This document shows positions 46,560 to 59,188 of a stretch of 64,000 bases of DNA, piece after piece; positions within the stretch are counted from its first letter, which is position 1, and each line of letters begins with the position of its first letter. The DNA is from Chrysoperla carnea (Eukaryota; Arthropoda; Insecta; Neuroptera; Chrysopidae). Below the pieces are notes generated by a model, which was not told where the DNA came from, made no database searches, and worked only from the letters and a program-made list of their open reading frames with translations. The DNA lies in assembly GCF_905475395.1 (NCBI RefSeq), contig NC_058340.1:73634181-73698180 (forward strand), in the 5' to 3' direction. A program made the translations under genes and the position numbers.

Positions 46560-46796
46560 GTAGCGGGTTCGATTCCCGCCGTCGTAACAAAATTAATTTA
46601 GTTAATAGTTGTGATGGGTTGGTGTAGTGCATGATATATGCATGAAGAAGGTGCACTCATCCTCTGAAATTGAGGGCCTGATAAATGAAATTATCAGCGC
46701 AAAGGTGGTAAAACACATGTATGGTATCACAATGGGCTCTATAGCCTAAGTGTGTCTTTCGTGGATAGCCAATATAACCTAACCTAACCTAACCAT
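46560..46796 (+). mobile_element. 5'-truncated tRNA-derived SINE with (AACCT)n tail
   Basis: A perfect tRNA T-arm (GCGGG-TTCGATT-CCCGC, 46,563-46,579) contains the pol III B box; no clear A box precedes it. A body of about 190 bp follows (GATGGGTTGGTGTAGTGCAT ... TATCACAATGGGCTCTATAG). The tail is (AACCT)3AACC at 46,776-46,794, identical in sequence to the insect telomere repeat. Confidence 0.65.
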
Positions 46797-46799
46797 ATC

Positions 46800-49700
46800 T
46801 CAAAAGCTATTAGACATACGGGGTTGTGGATTAGCTTCAATTATTTCAAATTTAATATACTTTCAAAATGATGCAGGTAACACAACTTTTTTTTTGCTTG
46901 CAAAATGAAGTTTCACACTTCCCTAACGGGGCCAAATAACATATAAAAAAATCAGCTTGACATTTTGGGATTTTAGTCTACTAGCATATAAATAAATGTT
47001 TGAAAATTGATTGGAAAATTATTTGATTTTTATCGTCTAAACGATGCTTTATACATCCATAGAAGTACCTAATCATTTAATAATTTTCAAAAAAATGAAG
47101 GTAATAAAACCATTTACGTTTTAACAATTTTATAAAGAAAGAGTGTTTTTTTTCATAATTCTTTATTAGGTTCAAATAATTGAATCAAGTATGGGGCGTA
47201 GGTTTAATCAAGGGAAAAATTATATGATTCTTAAATTATGAAACTATTCTTTTTATCAATTAGTTACATTTTTATACTGCGTTTCTAATTTATAAAATGG
47301 TCTCTGAGAACTATTTAGCTATAATTTCTGTGATGATTCAATTATCTTTCTAGGGACTAAAATAGTATTGGTTGATCGAATAAAATGACAAAAAAATCTC
47401 TCATAAGGAAAAGAACGTAAAAACTGAAATCCAAAATTAACAAGTCATCAAGATAAAAATTGTTTCTGGTTTTACAATATTTTTTTTCAAGTGGACCATG
47501 ATAAAAATTTGAAAATTATTTTTTCTTACTGATTTAAAAAGTAAATAATAATTCAATTTGAACTAAAAAATCGAGATTTTTCGTGAGAAAACGTAATAAT
47601 TAAAATTTTGAGAAAGGAACTGGAAATAACAACTTTTTGTTGATGCAAGTAGTTTAAAAAATAACTTATTTTATATATATTTTTTTTTTTCAAAAAAAAC
47701 AAAATGTGAAATTTATTTTTGATTTCTTTAAAAAAAAAAAATTAATTATATGAAGCATTCTACCGACAATAAATGAATAAATATAATTAATTAATTTAAT
47801 AACATAATATTTAATTAATATACAAAAAATGTAAATTTTAAAAATGCAAATCATTTTTGTACAATTTATAAATTTTTATCCAAAATATTTGATAATTACT
47901 AAATATTTTTATAAATCTTTTAAATAAAATTATTAAAAATGTTTTTTTAAATAAAATAGAACAGGATTTAGTTTGAATGTTGTTATAATTTTTTTGGATA
48001 AGTACTTTATTCTGATTACAGGGTGTTTAAGATTGAACAGACCCATACACATAAGATGCATATTGCAATTAAATCTTAACAAATTAGAAGTATTGCAAAA
48101 TTTGAAAATTGAAATTATTAACATACTAGCTAAGCTTAACCCCGTTTCGATATGGGATTGTCTTTTAATTATTAGGGGAGTAAATAAAAATAATCTAGTA
48201 CCTAACATAATATTTAATATTTATATGACTTTTATCAAAGTATAAAGAGTATAAAAGCAACGTCAAAATTTCAAATCAATGTATCGATTGCTTTTCGAGT
48301 TTTGGATCCATAAACATACGGAAGCCAAATTTTTATATATTAGATATACAGAGAATAAAAAACTATTATAAATAATAAAAAGGCAACAGCACACAATTTT
48401 TTCAAGCGATCTCCCATTCAAGTACCTACTGACTGTGCCCAATATTCCATAATTTAACGTGGATGCATGACGTCACCAAACTAGATGATTTAATGAGAAT
48501 TTTTATCACCTACCAAAAAAGTATTGCAAAAAAATTGCTCAACGCAGTTTAAAACATTTTCTTTTCCAAAAATTGGAATGAAAAGATGTGTTAAATTGAT
48601 AGACACCCGTTTACTGCATGTAAAATTATGGTTTTCGGTGAGACGTCATCTGTTTGAAAATACACATAATATTATTGGGTTGAAAATACACATAATTATA
48701 CATATACTGGGAATTGTCTGGCTAGTTGGGAAAATAATCATTTATTTTGGAATTAAATTCTATAATTTATTTAAATCAAGATTAAAAAAATTTTTTTACG
48801 CCTGTATTTCATATGTTTTTTACACGATTCTGTTTTTAACATTAAAAGTACTTTAACGGTAATCATTAATCACTATAGTTTTTTCTAATCTACTTAAAAA
48901 ACGGAGGAGGTTTCACATAAAAACCATGCAAAATAGACATTTATTTAGAAATGGAATTTTCCTTTTAATTGCGGACTCAACTCTTCATCCGTGATCTTAT
49001 TGTTGAATGTACTCTTCGTAGTTTTTGAAGATGAAATCAGACATGGAGTCAGATATTTCATGAGGTCAGTCATTCAGAAATTTAAAGAAAACAGAAATGT
49101 CTTTATTTGTTTAAAAATGTTTATAATGAACTGGCCAATTTTTAAGATAAATATTTAATGAAAAGATTACCCAACAAAAGAAACCGGAAACCACAAGATC
49201 TAAATTAAAGTGCAATTTAATTTAACTTTTTTTTTCTTGTAAATCAAAAATTATTTCAAAATTACAGAAAGAAAATCATCAAGAATAAAAATTATCAGTT
49301 CCATATATTAAATTAAGTAGCGTAATAAAAAATTTAAATTTTACAGTGTACGACAAATAAAACGTATATATATATATATTCTATTAAATTATGTTTTTAA
49401 AATATATTTTTTTCGAAGGAGTACCACACTTAAGATACCACATCTTTATATGTCAAAATGTGATCTTAAACGCATTTTTCACCCAGAGTTTAGTGGAGTG
49501 ATTTTTTTCGTTGTTGCTTGATGTTCGCCTTTTTTTCTGCACGCAGTTCCTAATTGAATTGGTTGCATTCAAGGTGTTTTCATAGCTAACACGTACTGTA
49601 ATATTAAAATAAAATTTAAAATAAAACATCAGTTATTTATAGGATGTTAAATACATAGTGTGTAATTATGTAATTAACACATTAACTTAATTACTGTAGA

Positions 49701-52700
49701 AATACATTAAAATAAATTTTGTATTTCTAAACAATAAATGTGCAAAATTAAACTAAATAGCAAATAATTTGCAACCAAAATTAATAAATATTTAAATAGT
49801 TCATTTTTTATCGCAAACAGGCTTAAAATTTTTCTAAAAGTCAACATTATAAATCCATACAGATTAAAAATTAAAAAAAAAGAAAGTGGAATAACATTAA
49901 CTGATTGACCATGTACTTAAATTATCTACAACTAAATTAGTAAGTTACTAAGTTTAAATAAAATCTTGTTCTTGGAACTCATTGTGTACTTTCCCGTCAA
50001 ATTAAATTCAAAACTTTCTGTATTGGTCTCCATTTCAATCATCGACAATCTTGTTTCGCCAAAAGCTACAAACTTGTTGTGAACTTAATCAAAATATCGA
50101 ATAAATTAAATTCACCTTCTTCTAGTAATAGTAGAAAATTATATTTGATGCTAACAGGACTGGATTAACTAATAAGCAGGAACACAAACTTCCAAATTAT
50201 TCATTCGAATAACCTGGGAAAAGCATTCGAAAATCTCCTGATTTTTTCTAAATTTTAACTAATGTTATAAAACGTAAAAAGAACCCCGAAAAAGTAGAAA
50301 ACCTAGTTATAACTTCTTCGTTTTTTAATCAATTTTAATTTCTCTTTCAAATTTTGTCATGGTATCAAGTATAATTTTATATTTTTATGGATAATATGGC
50401 CAATTCGACATTAGTCCCTTATTTCAAGAAGAACGAGACAAGAAAGTTTGGATAATTGTTTTAAGGGCTGCCTAACAAAAACACCATAAACTTTTCCGAT
50501 CATATAAAAAGCTATACGATATTTAAAGTTTTTCTTAAGAGCAAAAACCAATGAATTTATTGATCTTATTTTTATTTATGGCCTTCTAGGGACATAATTC
50601 TACCCTGGATATGTTGGTTAAGTAATAATCAATATAAATATAGAAGACTCGAAAGCTCAGAAGAAAAAAAGACTTTAGAATATTCCTAACTCAATCAGAA
50701 TAATATTAGCCCCATATACAACATCAAATGGTTAAATCTATAATATACATTCACAAGCTATGTGTGACGTACAAGAGTATAGTGACCCGGTCGAGTGATT
50801 TTCTAATTGAATTTTCACAGTTAAAAGATTTTCCACCTTCAAGCTATATCAAATATATAAAATCTATTTAACACGATCGTAATAGATACCCAATAAATAA
50901 TAATTTATTTCACTGAATAACCATTTCGAACAAATTACAGTAATATATCTCCCTTGGTTTTCGAAATATCGAAAGCTAAATAATTTAACAAAATTTTCAA
51001 TTTTCGATATTTTGAAAATGACTCCAGATATCGAAAAATTTTAATCTTACTTTTCGATTTATATTGTCAAGTTATAACAATCAAAATTGAAAATATATAT
51101 TTTTTAAATTTGTGTCTACACTTAAATTACATAGCACCTAATTTCTGTCTTTGGTACCTAATTAACACCTAAAAAGTACATAATTTGGGCGTTTTTCAAA
51201 TACAATTTCCGTACTTTGCGTCGCTGGTCTAACAAAGCTTTAAAACTTAGAATGTAGGTCAATTATGAGAATCCTCTAACATTAGCTTTACTTTTACATA
51301 AACACACTTAGTATAAAGATTGGAATATGCTCGACCAAGCTGGACACAGATGATTTTACACTGTAAAGTAATCGGCCAACAATCATACTGTAAGCGTTTA
51401 TATATCGTAACATTCAAAGTTTTATCTCCTAACTAACCCGATTTAACATTTTTGAATCTGTATAAATGCATTTTATAAGCATATAAAATATGACAGTATA
51501 AAATCATATTCTGGACATGAAAATTGATTTTTCTTGTTATATAGTTTTCCTTTTTATACCCTGTGAAAATATTATAAATTACAAATGATAATTATCAGCA
51601 GACATTTTCGGTATGAAATTATTTGTCTTCAAGATTCTATATATGCAAAAGTATAATCTTTATTGTATAATAAGTTGCCTATAAACACAAAAGTATAATC
51701 TTTATTGTATAATAAGTTGCCTATTAACACAAAAGATAAAAACACTATAAATGCATACGAAATTGAACATGAATTGACATACAATTTAGAATTATATTTA
51801 AAGGTACAGGATATTTAAACAGTTAATCTCATTTTTCTTTTGAACAGTTGAAATAAATTGAAATTTTGTTTGAATTAATGGTTGTAGATTACTTACAAAA
51901 TTCCAATTTCATCAAAAGAAGTCGAAAATTACTTTAATAGCAAAGTCATAAAATTGAATATACGAAAATCGAAAATAAATTTGTAGCCAATTCATCATGC
52001 AGAATTTTCTTTTTTTATCGATTAATTTTTTATTGAAATCATATTCGAACATACGGTGGCAAGCATACAATCTTATAGAAAAATAATACCCCAAAAAGAA
52101 TATATTCTAACGAATTATTTTTTTGCATATCATTCTTTGGTCTCTGGTTAGGAATGGGATGAAAAAAATCTGGTTTATTTCATTTTATTAAAATATACAT
52201 ACATATATATTTCTTGTACTATTCTAGGATTGTACCCAAACCACAATCCAGGAATTGTAATCATGATTGAAGAAGAATAAGTTAAATTTCGTTAGATTTT
52301 TTTTTTCGTTAGAATGTTTCTTGTATAAAAATGGACATCATTTTTTATGCATGCCGTTGTCACATTTGGTAACAGTAGTTACCAGTATCTTTTTTGTATT
52401 TTGTTGGTTTATGATCTGTTTTTAGTATTTCTATTTGGGAATATTAAGTAACCTGGTAGTCTAAATTGAAACTACCTAAAAAGCAGTTCACTTCCTGTTT
52501 CAAGTAGTACGAATTTTTATCGCCAGTTAGTGGCATTTCTCTGATATGCATTTGAATATTTTGATTGGCCTTTACAAATGGTAAGTAAAATTGTTGCCAT
52601 CTGGTATTCTAAATTGGAACTACTAAAACAGATCCACTTTTTCTTTTACTTAGTAAATGTAGTAACTCAGTTAGTAAATATACCAGGAGTATTATACAAG

Positions 52701-53505
52701 AAAATAAAGTGCCTTTTGGATAAAACGACATCTTTATGGACCTCCACAACTTCACAATCCACAGAAAGTATCCAAAGAGTTTTCAAATGATTTTCTTTGA
52801 TACCAGTGTCAAAAATATAATACATTATTCTGTGGAAAATTAAGAACATTTAAATGGTGGTAAGAATTTGATGAAACTTAGTCTCAAAAGAGTAATTTCG
52901 ACTCAAAAATAAAAGTAATTAAACAATTCCAAGCACCTCGAATAGCAATTGAAACCACTAAAGAAATGGTAAAATTAATCCATAATAGTGTTTTATATAC
53001 CACATATAGTCAAAACTAAACTGCTCCGAGATGATACCATTTTTAAATAGATGAAAACGACCAAGCCACGGATACTAAAAACATAGTAAGAGAAAAAAAA
53101 AGGTCATCCCTTTTTCTCTACGTACGTATATATTAGACAGAAAGAAAATTCACTATGATTTACATACGTACCGTCATCGTGGAACAACAGAAGCTAGAAG
53201 TAGAAAACAGTAGTAGTTTGAATATAAAAAATCACCGTTCACACAACGAGTTCTTTTCTTTGCCGGATAACTAATATATTTAATCAGTAATGTTTGTTAC
53301 CAACCTCTAAAAAGAATAATAAAAAATGTTACTCTCTACAGGCTGCCTTTCGCTTCAAATTAGAAGACTGTTTAATAGTTGAGAAAGATTATTTGAAATT
53401 ATCCACGAAAGGTTTTTTATTTGGGAGTAGAACGATTTTGAATTGGATCGATTTATGAAACTTGAAAAAATTTAACCATTATCACCAGAAAAGTATTTTT
53501 TTTGG
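46800..53505. other. Long gene-free stretch
   Basis: No convincing gene. A 42-bp tandem repeat lies at 51,646-51,729. Short exon-like pieces with good acceptors at 52,228-52,280 (ending EEE and a stop) and 53,342-53,458 are within what chance allows. A TGACGTCA at 48,468-48,475 is not in a satellite copy. Confidence 0.5.
51646..51729 (+). repeat. 42-bp tandem repeat, two copies
   Basis: CAAAAGTATAATCTTTATTG starts both copies, at 51,646 and 51,688. A third start (CAAAAG) at 51,730 marks the end of the array. The copies differ at about one base. Confidence 0.9.
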
Positions 53506-53509
53506 GTTT

Positions 53510-54045
53510 TATACCATGTATATATGAAATATACATAGTATATTAAGTTTAGTCCCAAGTTTGTAACGCTTAAAAATAATGATGCCAGGAAAAAAATTTT
53601 GTCATAGGTGTTCATAAAATCACCTAATTAGTCCATTTTCGGTTGTCCGTCCGTCTGTGGACACGATAACTCAAAAACGAAAAAAGATATCGAGCTGAAA
53701 TTTTTACAGCGTACTCAGGACGTAAAAAGTGAGGTCAAGTTCGTAAATGAACATCATAGGTCAATTGGGTCTTGGGTCCGTAGGACCCATCTTGTAAACC
53801 GTTAATTGTTCCTTATCAAAAATTAAACAACTTTTGTTTGAAACATTTTTTCGTAAACATCACTGTTTACCCGTGAGGGCGCCAATTAGGCGGAAATTTT
53901 ATAATATGTACTATACTTGATTATCAGTTATGTATGTGTCACATGTTTGTATGTGTAATGTGATAAAGAAATCAACACCGACTATGCATAGTATTTCCAC
54001 AATTAACTCAGTCAACTGTTTGTTTTCACTTGTTTTTTATACGTT
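53510..54045 (-). repeat. GTCCGTCTGT family copy, inverted
   Basis: The most complete copy in the window, the reverse complement of 45,390-45,886. It reads CCATGTATATATGAAATATA ... TCCGTCCGTCTGTGGACACG ... GTTTTCACTTGTTTTTTATA. It lies directly upstream of the gag remnant at 54,145. I could not show TG...CA ends or a primer-binding site, so calling it an LTR is not justified. Confidence 0.8.
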
Positions 54046-54144
54046 TTGAATAATTGAGCAAATTTTTTTACATTTTATCAATTACTTTGACATTTGTTGG
54101 CTTTATGTTTTTTAAGATTTGTATGCAAAAATCTTGATTACAAA

Positions 54145-54597
54145 ATGTCAACGAGAAGTAGAAATGTAATAAATTATAATTTCGAAGGTTCGTCATTACC
54201 AAAGTTTCCTGATTTTCTGGCGGATGATATCCAGTTTTGGTTCTATCAACTGGAAATGGCATTTACAATTGGAAATATTAATGATGAACTTACGGAATAT
54301 TATAGAGGTTCTTGCTCAATTCCAAAACCATTCATTCATTGTGTTAAGAAAATCATAGTACATTCTCCTGAACAAAATAAATATTTAGCTTTCAAAAATA
54401 CTTGTTTGGAAACTTTTGGACTTTCTTATCAAGAACGTCTCCAAAAATACCTTTCGCTGAACCAAAACGATTTTGACTATCCATTATCTCTTAATTTTGA
54501 AGCAATATATAGTAAATCCAGAAAGTACAAGTTTTCAAATGAGCTAGTGAGCTGTTCTATATATTCGATGATTTTTTGCAGAGATATAGCTGTTTGA
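54145..54597 (+). pseudogene. Ty3/gypsy-type gag remnant (DUF7041-like)
   Basis: An open frame of 150 residues from ATG at 54,145. It contains a pattern typical of arthropod Ty3-type gag N-terminal domains: LPKFPDFLADDIQFWFYQLE near residues 16-35, an INDELTEYY phrase, a KYLAFKNTCLETFGLS segment and a QERLQKYL end. The last 40 residues lose this character before a stop, and no zinc knuckle, protease or reverse transcriptase follows, so this is a dead fragment. DUF7041 is my recognition of the pattern and was not searched. Confidence 0.6.
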
Positions 54598-54916
54598 AAT
54601 ATTGGTAAAATTTTCCTTTAATACTTTTGAAGAGTATATCTCAATTTGAAAAGTTAGTGACTCTCTGTATATTCGTTCACAAATAGCCTTGCCTTATGCC
54701 TTCTTCAATTACTAATAATAGATCATACAATATATTTTTTTATTAATTTTCTTTTATTCAATTTTCCTTGTGTGTTTTCAATTTTCCTTGTGAACTTGTC
54801 TTTATTACTTTATTAGAAAAAGGTTTTCTTTTTTTGAGAGACTGATTTGATTGAAGAGCGTAAGATTTTGTGATGGTTTTGTCGTAACAAATTTGAGAAA
54901 TTTGAGAGAGAGAAAA

Positions 54917-55099
54917 ATGGAAAAACTTTATACATATATTAAAAGTACAGTGTCAAATTTAAACCTAGGCAAAGTGAGGAAGCGTAACGGGGAAAACGGA
55001 AATGATGCAAATCAAGCCTACAAGAAAAGAAAAAGTCTCGATAACTCAAACCTCAAGAGAAATGCAAAAAAATTTCGGCCTTACGAGTTTTCAACGTAA
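54917..55099 (+). other. Small Lys-rich open frame overlapping a MITE
   Basis: From ATG at 54,917 it encodes 60 residues (MEKLYTYIKSTVSNLNLGK..., then KRKSLDNSNLKRNAKK). The basic stretch is NLS-like, but the 3' part is the left portion of a pogo-like element (TCTCGATAACTCAAACCTCA), so coding is doubtful. Confidence 0.15.
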
Positions 55100-55379
55100 C
55101 AAGTAATTTGAGATACAGAGGAATTATATTGTAAAAATTCCGACATAGAAACGCGCGATTATATTTTATTAACAACAAGGTAAATTTTACTGTCTACGAC
55201 TTCCGGAATCTGCTTTTTATAAATATGTACCATCATTACTTAGCAAGAAAATAACATTTTGCTTGAATTACAAAGTCTAAATAATTCGACATAAAGCGTA
55301 TTTAGGGATTCAGTGGAAGAAAATGGCATTTTGTTTCGAAGCGAGGATTTCGACTTAACGAGTTATCGAGGTTTCACTG
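55036..55379. mobile_element. Degenerate pogo/Tigger-like MITE
   Basis: The right end CGAGTTATCGAGGTTTCACTG (55,359-55,379) followed by TA is a pogo-type terminal inverted repeat. The left end is eroded but TCTCGATAACTCAAACCTCA begins at about 55,037. Its size of about 345 bp is close to the better-preserved element at 56,419. Confidence 0.55.
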
Positions 55380-55869
55380 TATACAGATTTCATAAATCAA
55401 TGCCCGTTAAATTATTTGTTAGTGAAAGCATGATTTAATTAAATAATTAATTAAAATGAATCATTATCGCGAGCGAAACCGCAAGAAAAAGCCAGTAAAT
55501 TATTATTTAAAATGCACATCTTCCCCATTTAAGTGGTTGCATCTTTTTGAACAACGTTAGGAAAAAATCTTCCACTATTTACGTGGTAACATCTTATTGG
55601 TAAACCCTGTGTTTGTATTACGTATCTATTGGAATAAAAATCCAATAGTATCGAATAAAAAGAGCATGCTTTTTCTGCAACAACTGATATTACTAGCTAC
55701 GAGCTCCGAGCTACGGCGTCTTTTAGCTACCTAAACATACATTCACATATAGATAGCTTTTTACTAAAGTAAATTTATTCTCGACAATAACACAGTTTAC
55801 GGGAATACGAAAAATAATATTCTCAATCATCTTGTCACTGCATTTATCAAATTTGCTCTGATTTTTATT

Positions 55870-56195
55870 AATTTTTTTATCTCTTTGGAATAATCGAAAA
55901 AAATTACAAATGATATTTATATTTCAGAATTTTGTACTTGAGGTAATTTTGATCAGAAAAATACAAAAATGAATTCATTTAAAGATTGGGTGAGTTTTAA
56001 AGATATCTCCAAAAATCCTGTTCGGGAAGCATTTATTCGGAGCCGTTTTGGAAATATCTCGAAAAATAAGAATCTATTTATCAAATGTACTGGTTTTGGA
56101 TGTTATTTGGGTCGTAATTACCAGTTATGATTCAAAAAAATGAAAATTTCGTTAATTTTGCTATTGAATAATAAGTTTCTGGGGTAGAGTTTGAA
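55870..56195 (+). repeat. Diverged copy of the second satellite-like family
   Basis: GGTAATTTTGATCAGAAAAA, TACAAAAATGAATTCATTTA and repeated (A/G)ATATCTC.AAAAAT phrases are recognisable but strongly mutated. Confidence 0.4.
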
Positions 56196-56418
56196 TGAAT
56201 TTTTCCGAAATATCACTGGAAGCTGCTAGAGAGGCTTTTGCCCGGCCAATGGCTTAATGCGTGGCTTTTATTATACCTTGGAAATAATAATATTTTTTGT
56301 ATACCCGTAGTACTTATTATTACAGCATACTGAGCACCAGAAAGTAGCTTGGTACTAAAGTCTAGCACAGTCAGTCGTAACATTACAGTTGTTACTACGT
56401 TTTATTACACACAATATA

Positions 56419-56756
56419 CAGTAGAGTATTGATAATTGGGACTCAAGAAAATTCCAAAGGGGATCCACATGAATTTCTTCCGATTACTGGGATTGTATGG
56501 AAATATGAATTCTAAATAAAATAAACCATAGAAAAAACATCATTTTGAATGTATGTATTTAAGTAAGACTGTGCACGCAGGATTAAACACGTCTTATTGT
56601 GATGCTAACAATGAATCATATTAGATGAATATACAAATAAACAATATCATTTTTGAGTAATTGGCAGAGGGACGTGTGGGAAATCTGTGGGGTTTAATGT
56701 TTCGATTACTGAACGTTTTCGATTTACGATGTGTTCCACTTATCGAGACTCTACTG
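56419..56756. mobile_element. pogo/Tigger-like MITE, 338 bp, TA duplication
   Basis: The left end CAGTAGAGTATTGATAA and right end TTATCGAGACTCTACTG pair with two mismatches over 17 bp. Both are flanked by TA (56,417-56,418 and 56,757-56,758). CAGT...TCGATAA termini and a TA target are typical of pogo/Tigger elements of the Tc1-mariner superfamily. No transposase is encoded. Confidence 0.8.
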
Positions 56757-56759
56757 TAG

Positions 56760-58400
56760 TAAGTACATAGAGGTACTTTATATATAGTATACAATGTTGT
56801 TCACTGAACAGTATATGTGTTAACAGCAAATAGCCCAAATGGGTACAATAATTTCGAGAACGACATTTTCGACATCGATATATATTGACTTCAATACTTT
56901 ATACATCACGTAGATTATTGTTAAAAGATGAACGATCCTATTAGAAAAAGATATATATAAATGTGTTTCTAACATGTACGAATACAAAGTGTCCGAAAAT
57001 TCTGTCGTTTTCTGAATGAATAGACCGTAAAAATTATTGTGATTATCTCGCTGAAATTTTTGAAAGATTTTATTTTTAGAGGGTTTTTTTTTTATTTGGA
57101 TTGCCTTTTCACAATGAATAGAATCATGCTAGAACAAAGCTTGCAAATTGTTGAATTTTTTACATCAAAATGATGCTTTTTTTCGTTCAAATGTTCAAAA
57201 TCATATTCAAACATTAATGGCATAAAATTATCAATCCATAAAACAATTTGCAATAGTTTCATGGATATAACAAATATTTTTCTTGGTTTTATTTTCATTC
57301 TAATTTGCGAACCTCTAAAATCAAACGCCCCTTTATACGCGGACGTTCTTGCCTGGTTCATGTGACAAAGAAATATTTTTTAACGCAGATATGCTTAAAA
57401 TTAATGGACATTCGTGTTTTCATTAAATAAAACGAGTCCATTGGCTGACACTCAAAAAATTGTTATTTTTGAAGGAAGGGCGAAATGATTTTTCCGTTTG
57501 TTGCACAGCGCTGTAAATCATAAATTAGAGAATTGACTATGTCAAACTCTGAAAAACGGAGCTCCTTCGTTCAAATACTTACACACAACTTTCATATTTT
57601 TTAGTCATAAATTAACCTACGAGCAAAAAATCGATTCAATTAATGTATCTCGGGAAAGAATACAAATTTAATATCGAATCATTTGCAGTCAAGCTGCTCG
57701 TAAGATCTATCTCCGATTTTTATTGGATTTTTAAAGAAATGCTTGTTTTTCTATGAAACATGCTGTACTTATGTAAAAGGTTTTATTAAGAGGAAAATTC
57801 CTTCTATATGAGACAGAGATGGATGTATATACATATAAAAGTATGTATTATTATTGCATTTTAAAAATAATGGAAAATTTTGTGAAAATTTATTATTTTC
57901 GATTAATTAAAACTTTTTTGTGGCTTCTGACTTATTTTATTCACTTCATTTGAATAACATAGCATCAACTTTTAGAAAATATCAATTGTTATTGAAAATT
58001 GAGATGAAAAAATTTACGACTTTTCATCGATTTGCTATTGTTGCCGACAGTTGTCAAAAAACTATTCAAGTAAATGTCTTTTCTTGGGCATTTTTTTGAC
58101 ATTTGTCCGATACGAATTGACAAAGAATCATTTTTTGAAATGGAAAGGTTTATTAGCAAAATTTATAAAAATTTATAAAAGTTTCTTGGAATTTCATGTC
58201 GACGGCAAAAGCTGCATCTTTCTACGATAAATAAAAGAAAAGGGAAGATCATTTTTATGCCATAAAATTACTAATCATCTTTGGAAATATTTATAATATA
58301 ATCACCGCTATTGTGTCCAATAACATTTTGAAAACGTAAAAAGTTTTTTTAATAATCGTAATTTCTCAAAACGAAAATTTGGTGTTAGTCAAAAGCCTTT
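56760..58400. other. Gene-free stretch
   Basis: No supported gene. The minus-strand frame 57,361-57,092 shares MFEYDF and Lys-rich wording with a minus frame at about 52,000, which suggests an old dispersed repeat, not a gene. Confidence 0.45.
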
Positions 58401-58424
58401 CTCCACCTTTTGTAATTTATTTAA

Positions 58425-58619
58425 TTAAGAGATAAGATTAAATATAGGTATAATGCCTGTTTTATCAGTATAGCTTGAAAATGTGGCAAATCTGATTCTT
58501 GGTACAACAATAATTTCAACATTCTCATTCCTTGTCTGCGAAATTATCTTGTATGTCTCGGATCGTATAAGTTTATGATAACTGAATAAAAATAATAAAC
58601 TAAACAACAAATATTTCAT
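58425..58619 (-). CDS. Possible small secreted protein (64 residues)
   Basis: From a true ATG it reads MKYLLFSLLFLFSYHKLIRS, a plausible signal peptide, then a 44-residue tail (ETYKIISQTRNENVEIIVVP...) less AT-rich than its flanks. An AATAAA (complement of 58,416-58,421) comes directly after the stop. No cysteine and no known family. It could equally be a chance frame or one exon of a larger gene. Confidence 0.3.
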   Translation of the reverse strand: MKYLLFSLLFLFSYHKLIRSETYKIISQTRNENVEIIVVPRIRFATFSSYTDKTGIIPIFNLIS

Positions 58620-59188
58620 TTCAATAAATAAATAAAATTGATTTTTGTCGATTACTTTCGAACAACATAAACTACTAACCTAGTTACAATTGAAAAAGTT
58701 TCATCGAACAAAAATATTTTGTTTTAACATTAATCAAAAATATTTTCCGACAAACATTATTTTAAGTGAAATGCTTTCATTCATCATATTACATTGCAAT
58801 TTATGTTTTAAGATTTTTTAACTGTACATGTATACGAAGAAAAATGATAACGCTGTTGATGAAAATGGAAGGAAATTGAAGAAAATAGTCAATTTATTCA
58901 AAATTAAATATAAAAATAACACAATATTTGGTCTTCTCATCATATATCAAAGGGAAAATACAATTTTATTTATTTTTTTATTGAAACATAACATTTTCAT
59001 TTTGACTCGTCTAAGTGAAGTACCTACCTGTAATTGAAAATACTTTTCTTCCCAAAAAAGAAACGAAAATGTACAACATAATGACACAAAATAATTCTAT
59101 ATATTACCTTCATATATTTGATGTAATTTATTGATAGTATTTTCGATTTTCATGAAAATTACTTAAAAGTTTTATATTTTATATAAAA

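Noticed and set aside
46776-46794. Interstitial telomere tract
   Set aside because: It forms the tail of a SINE body directly upstream, so retroposition explains it better than a chromosome fusion.
53342-53458. Terminal exon after CTCTCTACAG with 38 open codons
   Set aside because: Same reasoning: good acceptor but no partner exon and no recognisable protein.
53510-54045. 5' long terminal repeat of a Ty3-type element
   Set aside because: I see no TG...CA boundaries, no primer-binding site and no second copy in direct orientation on the other side of gag.
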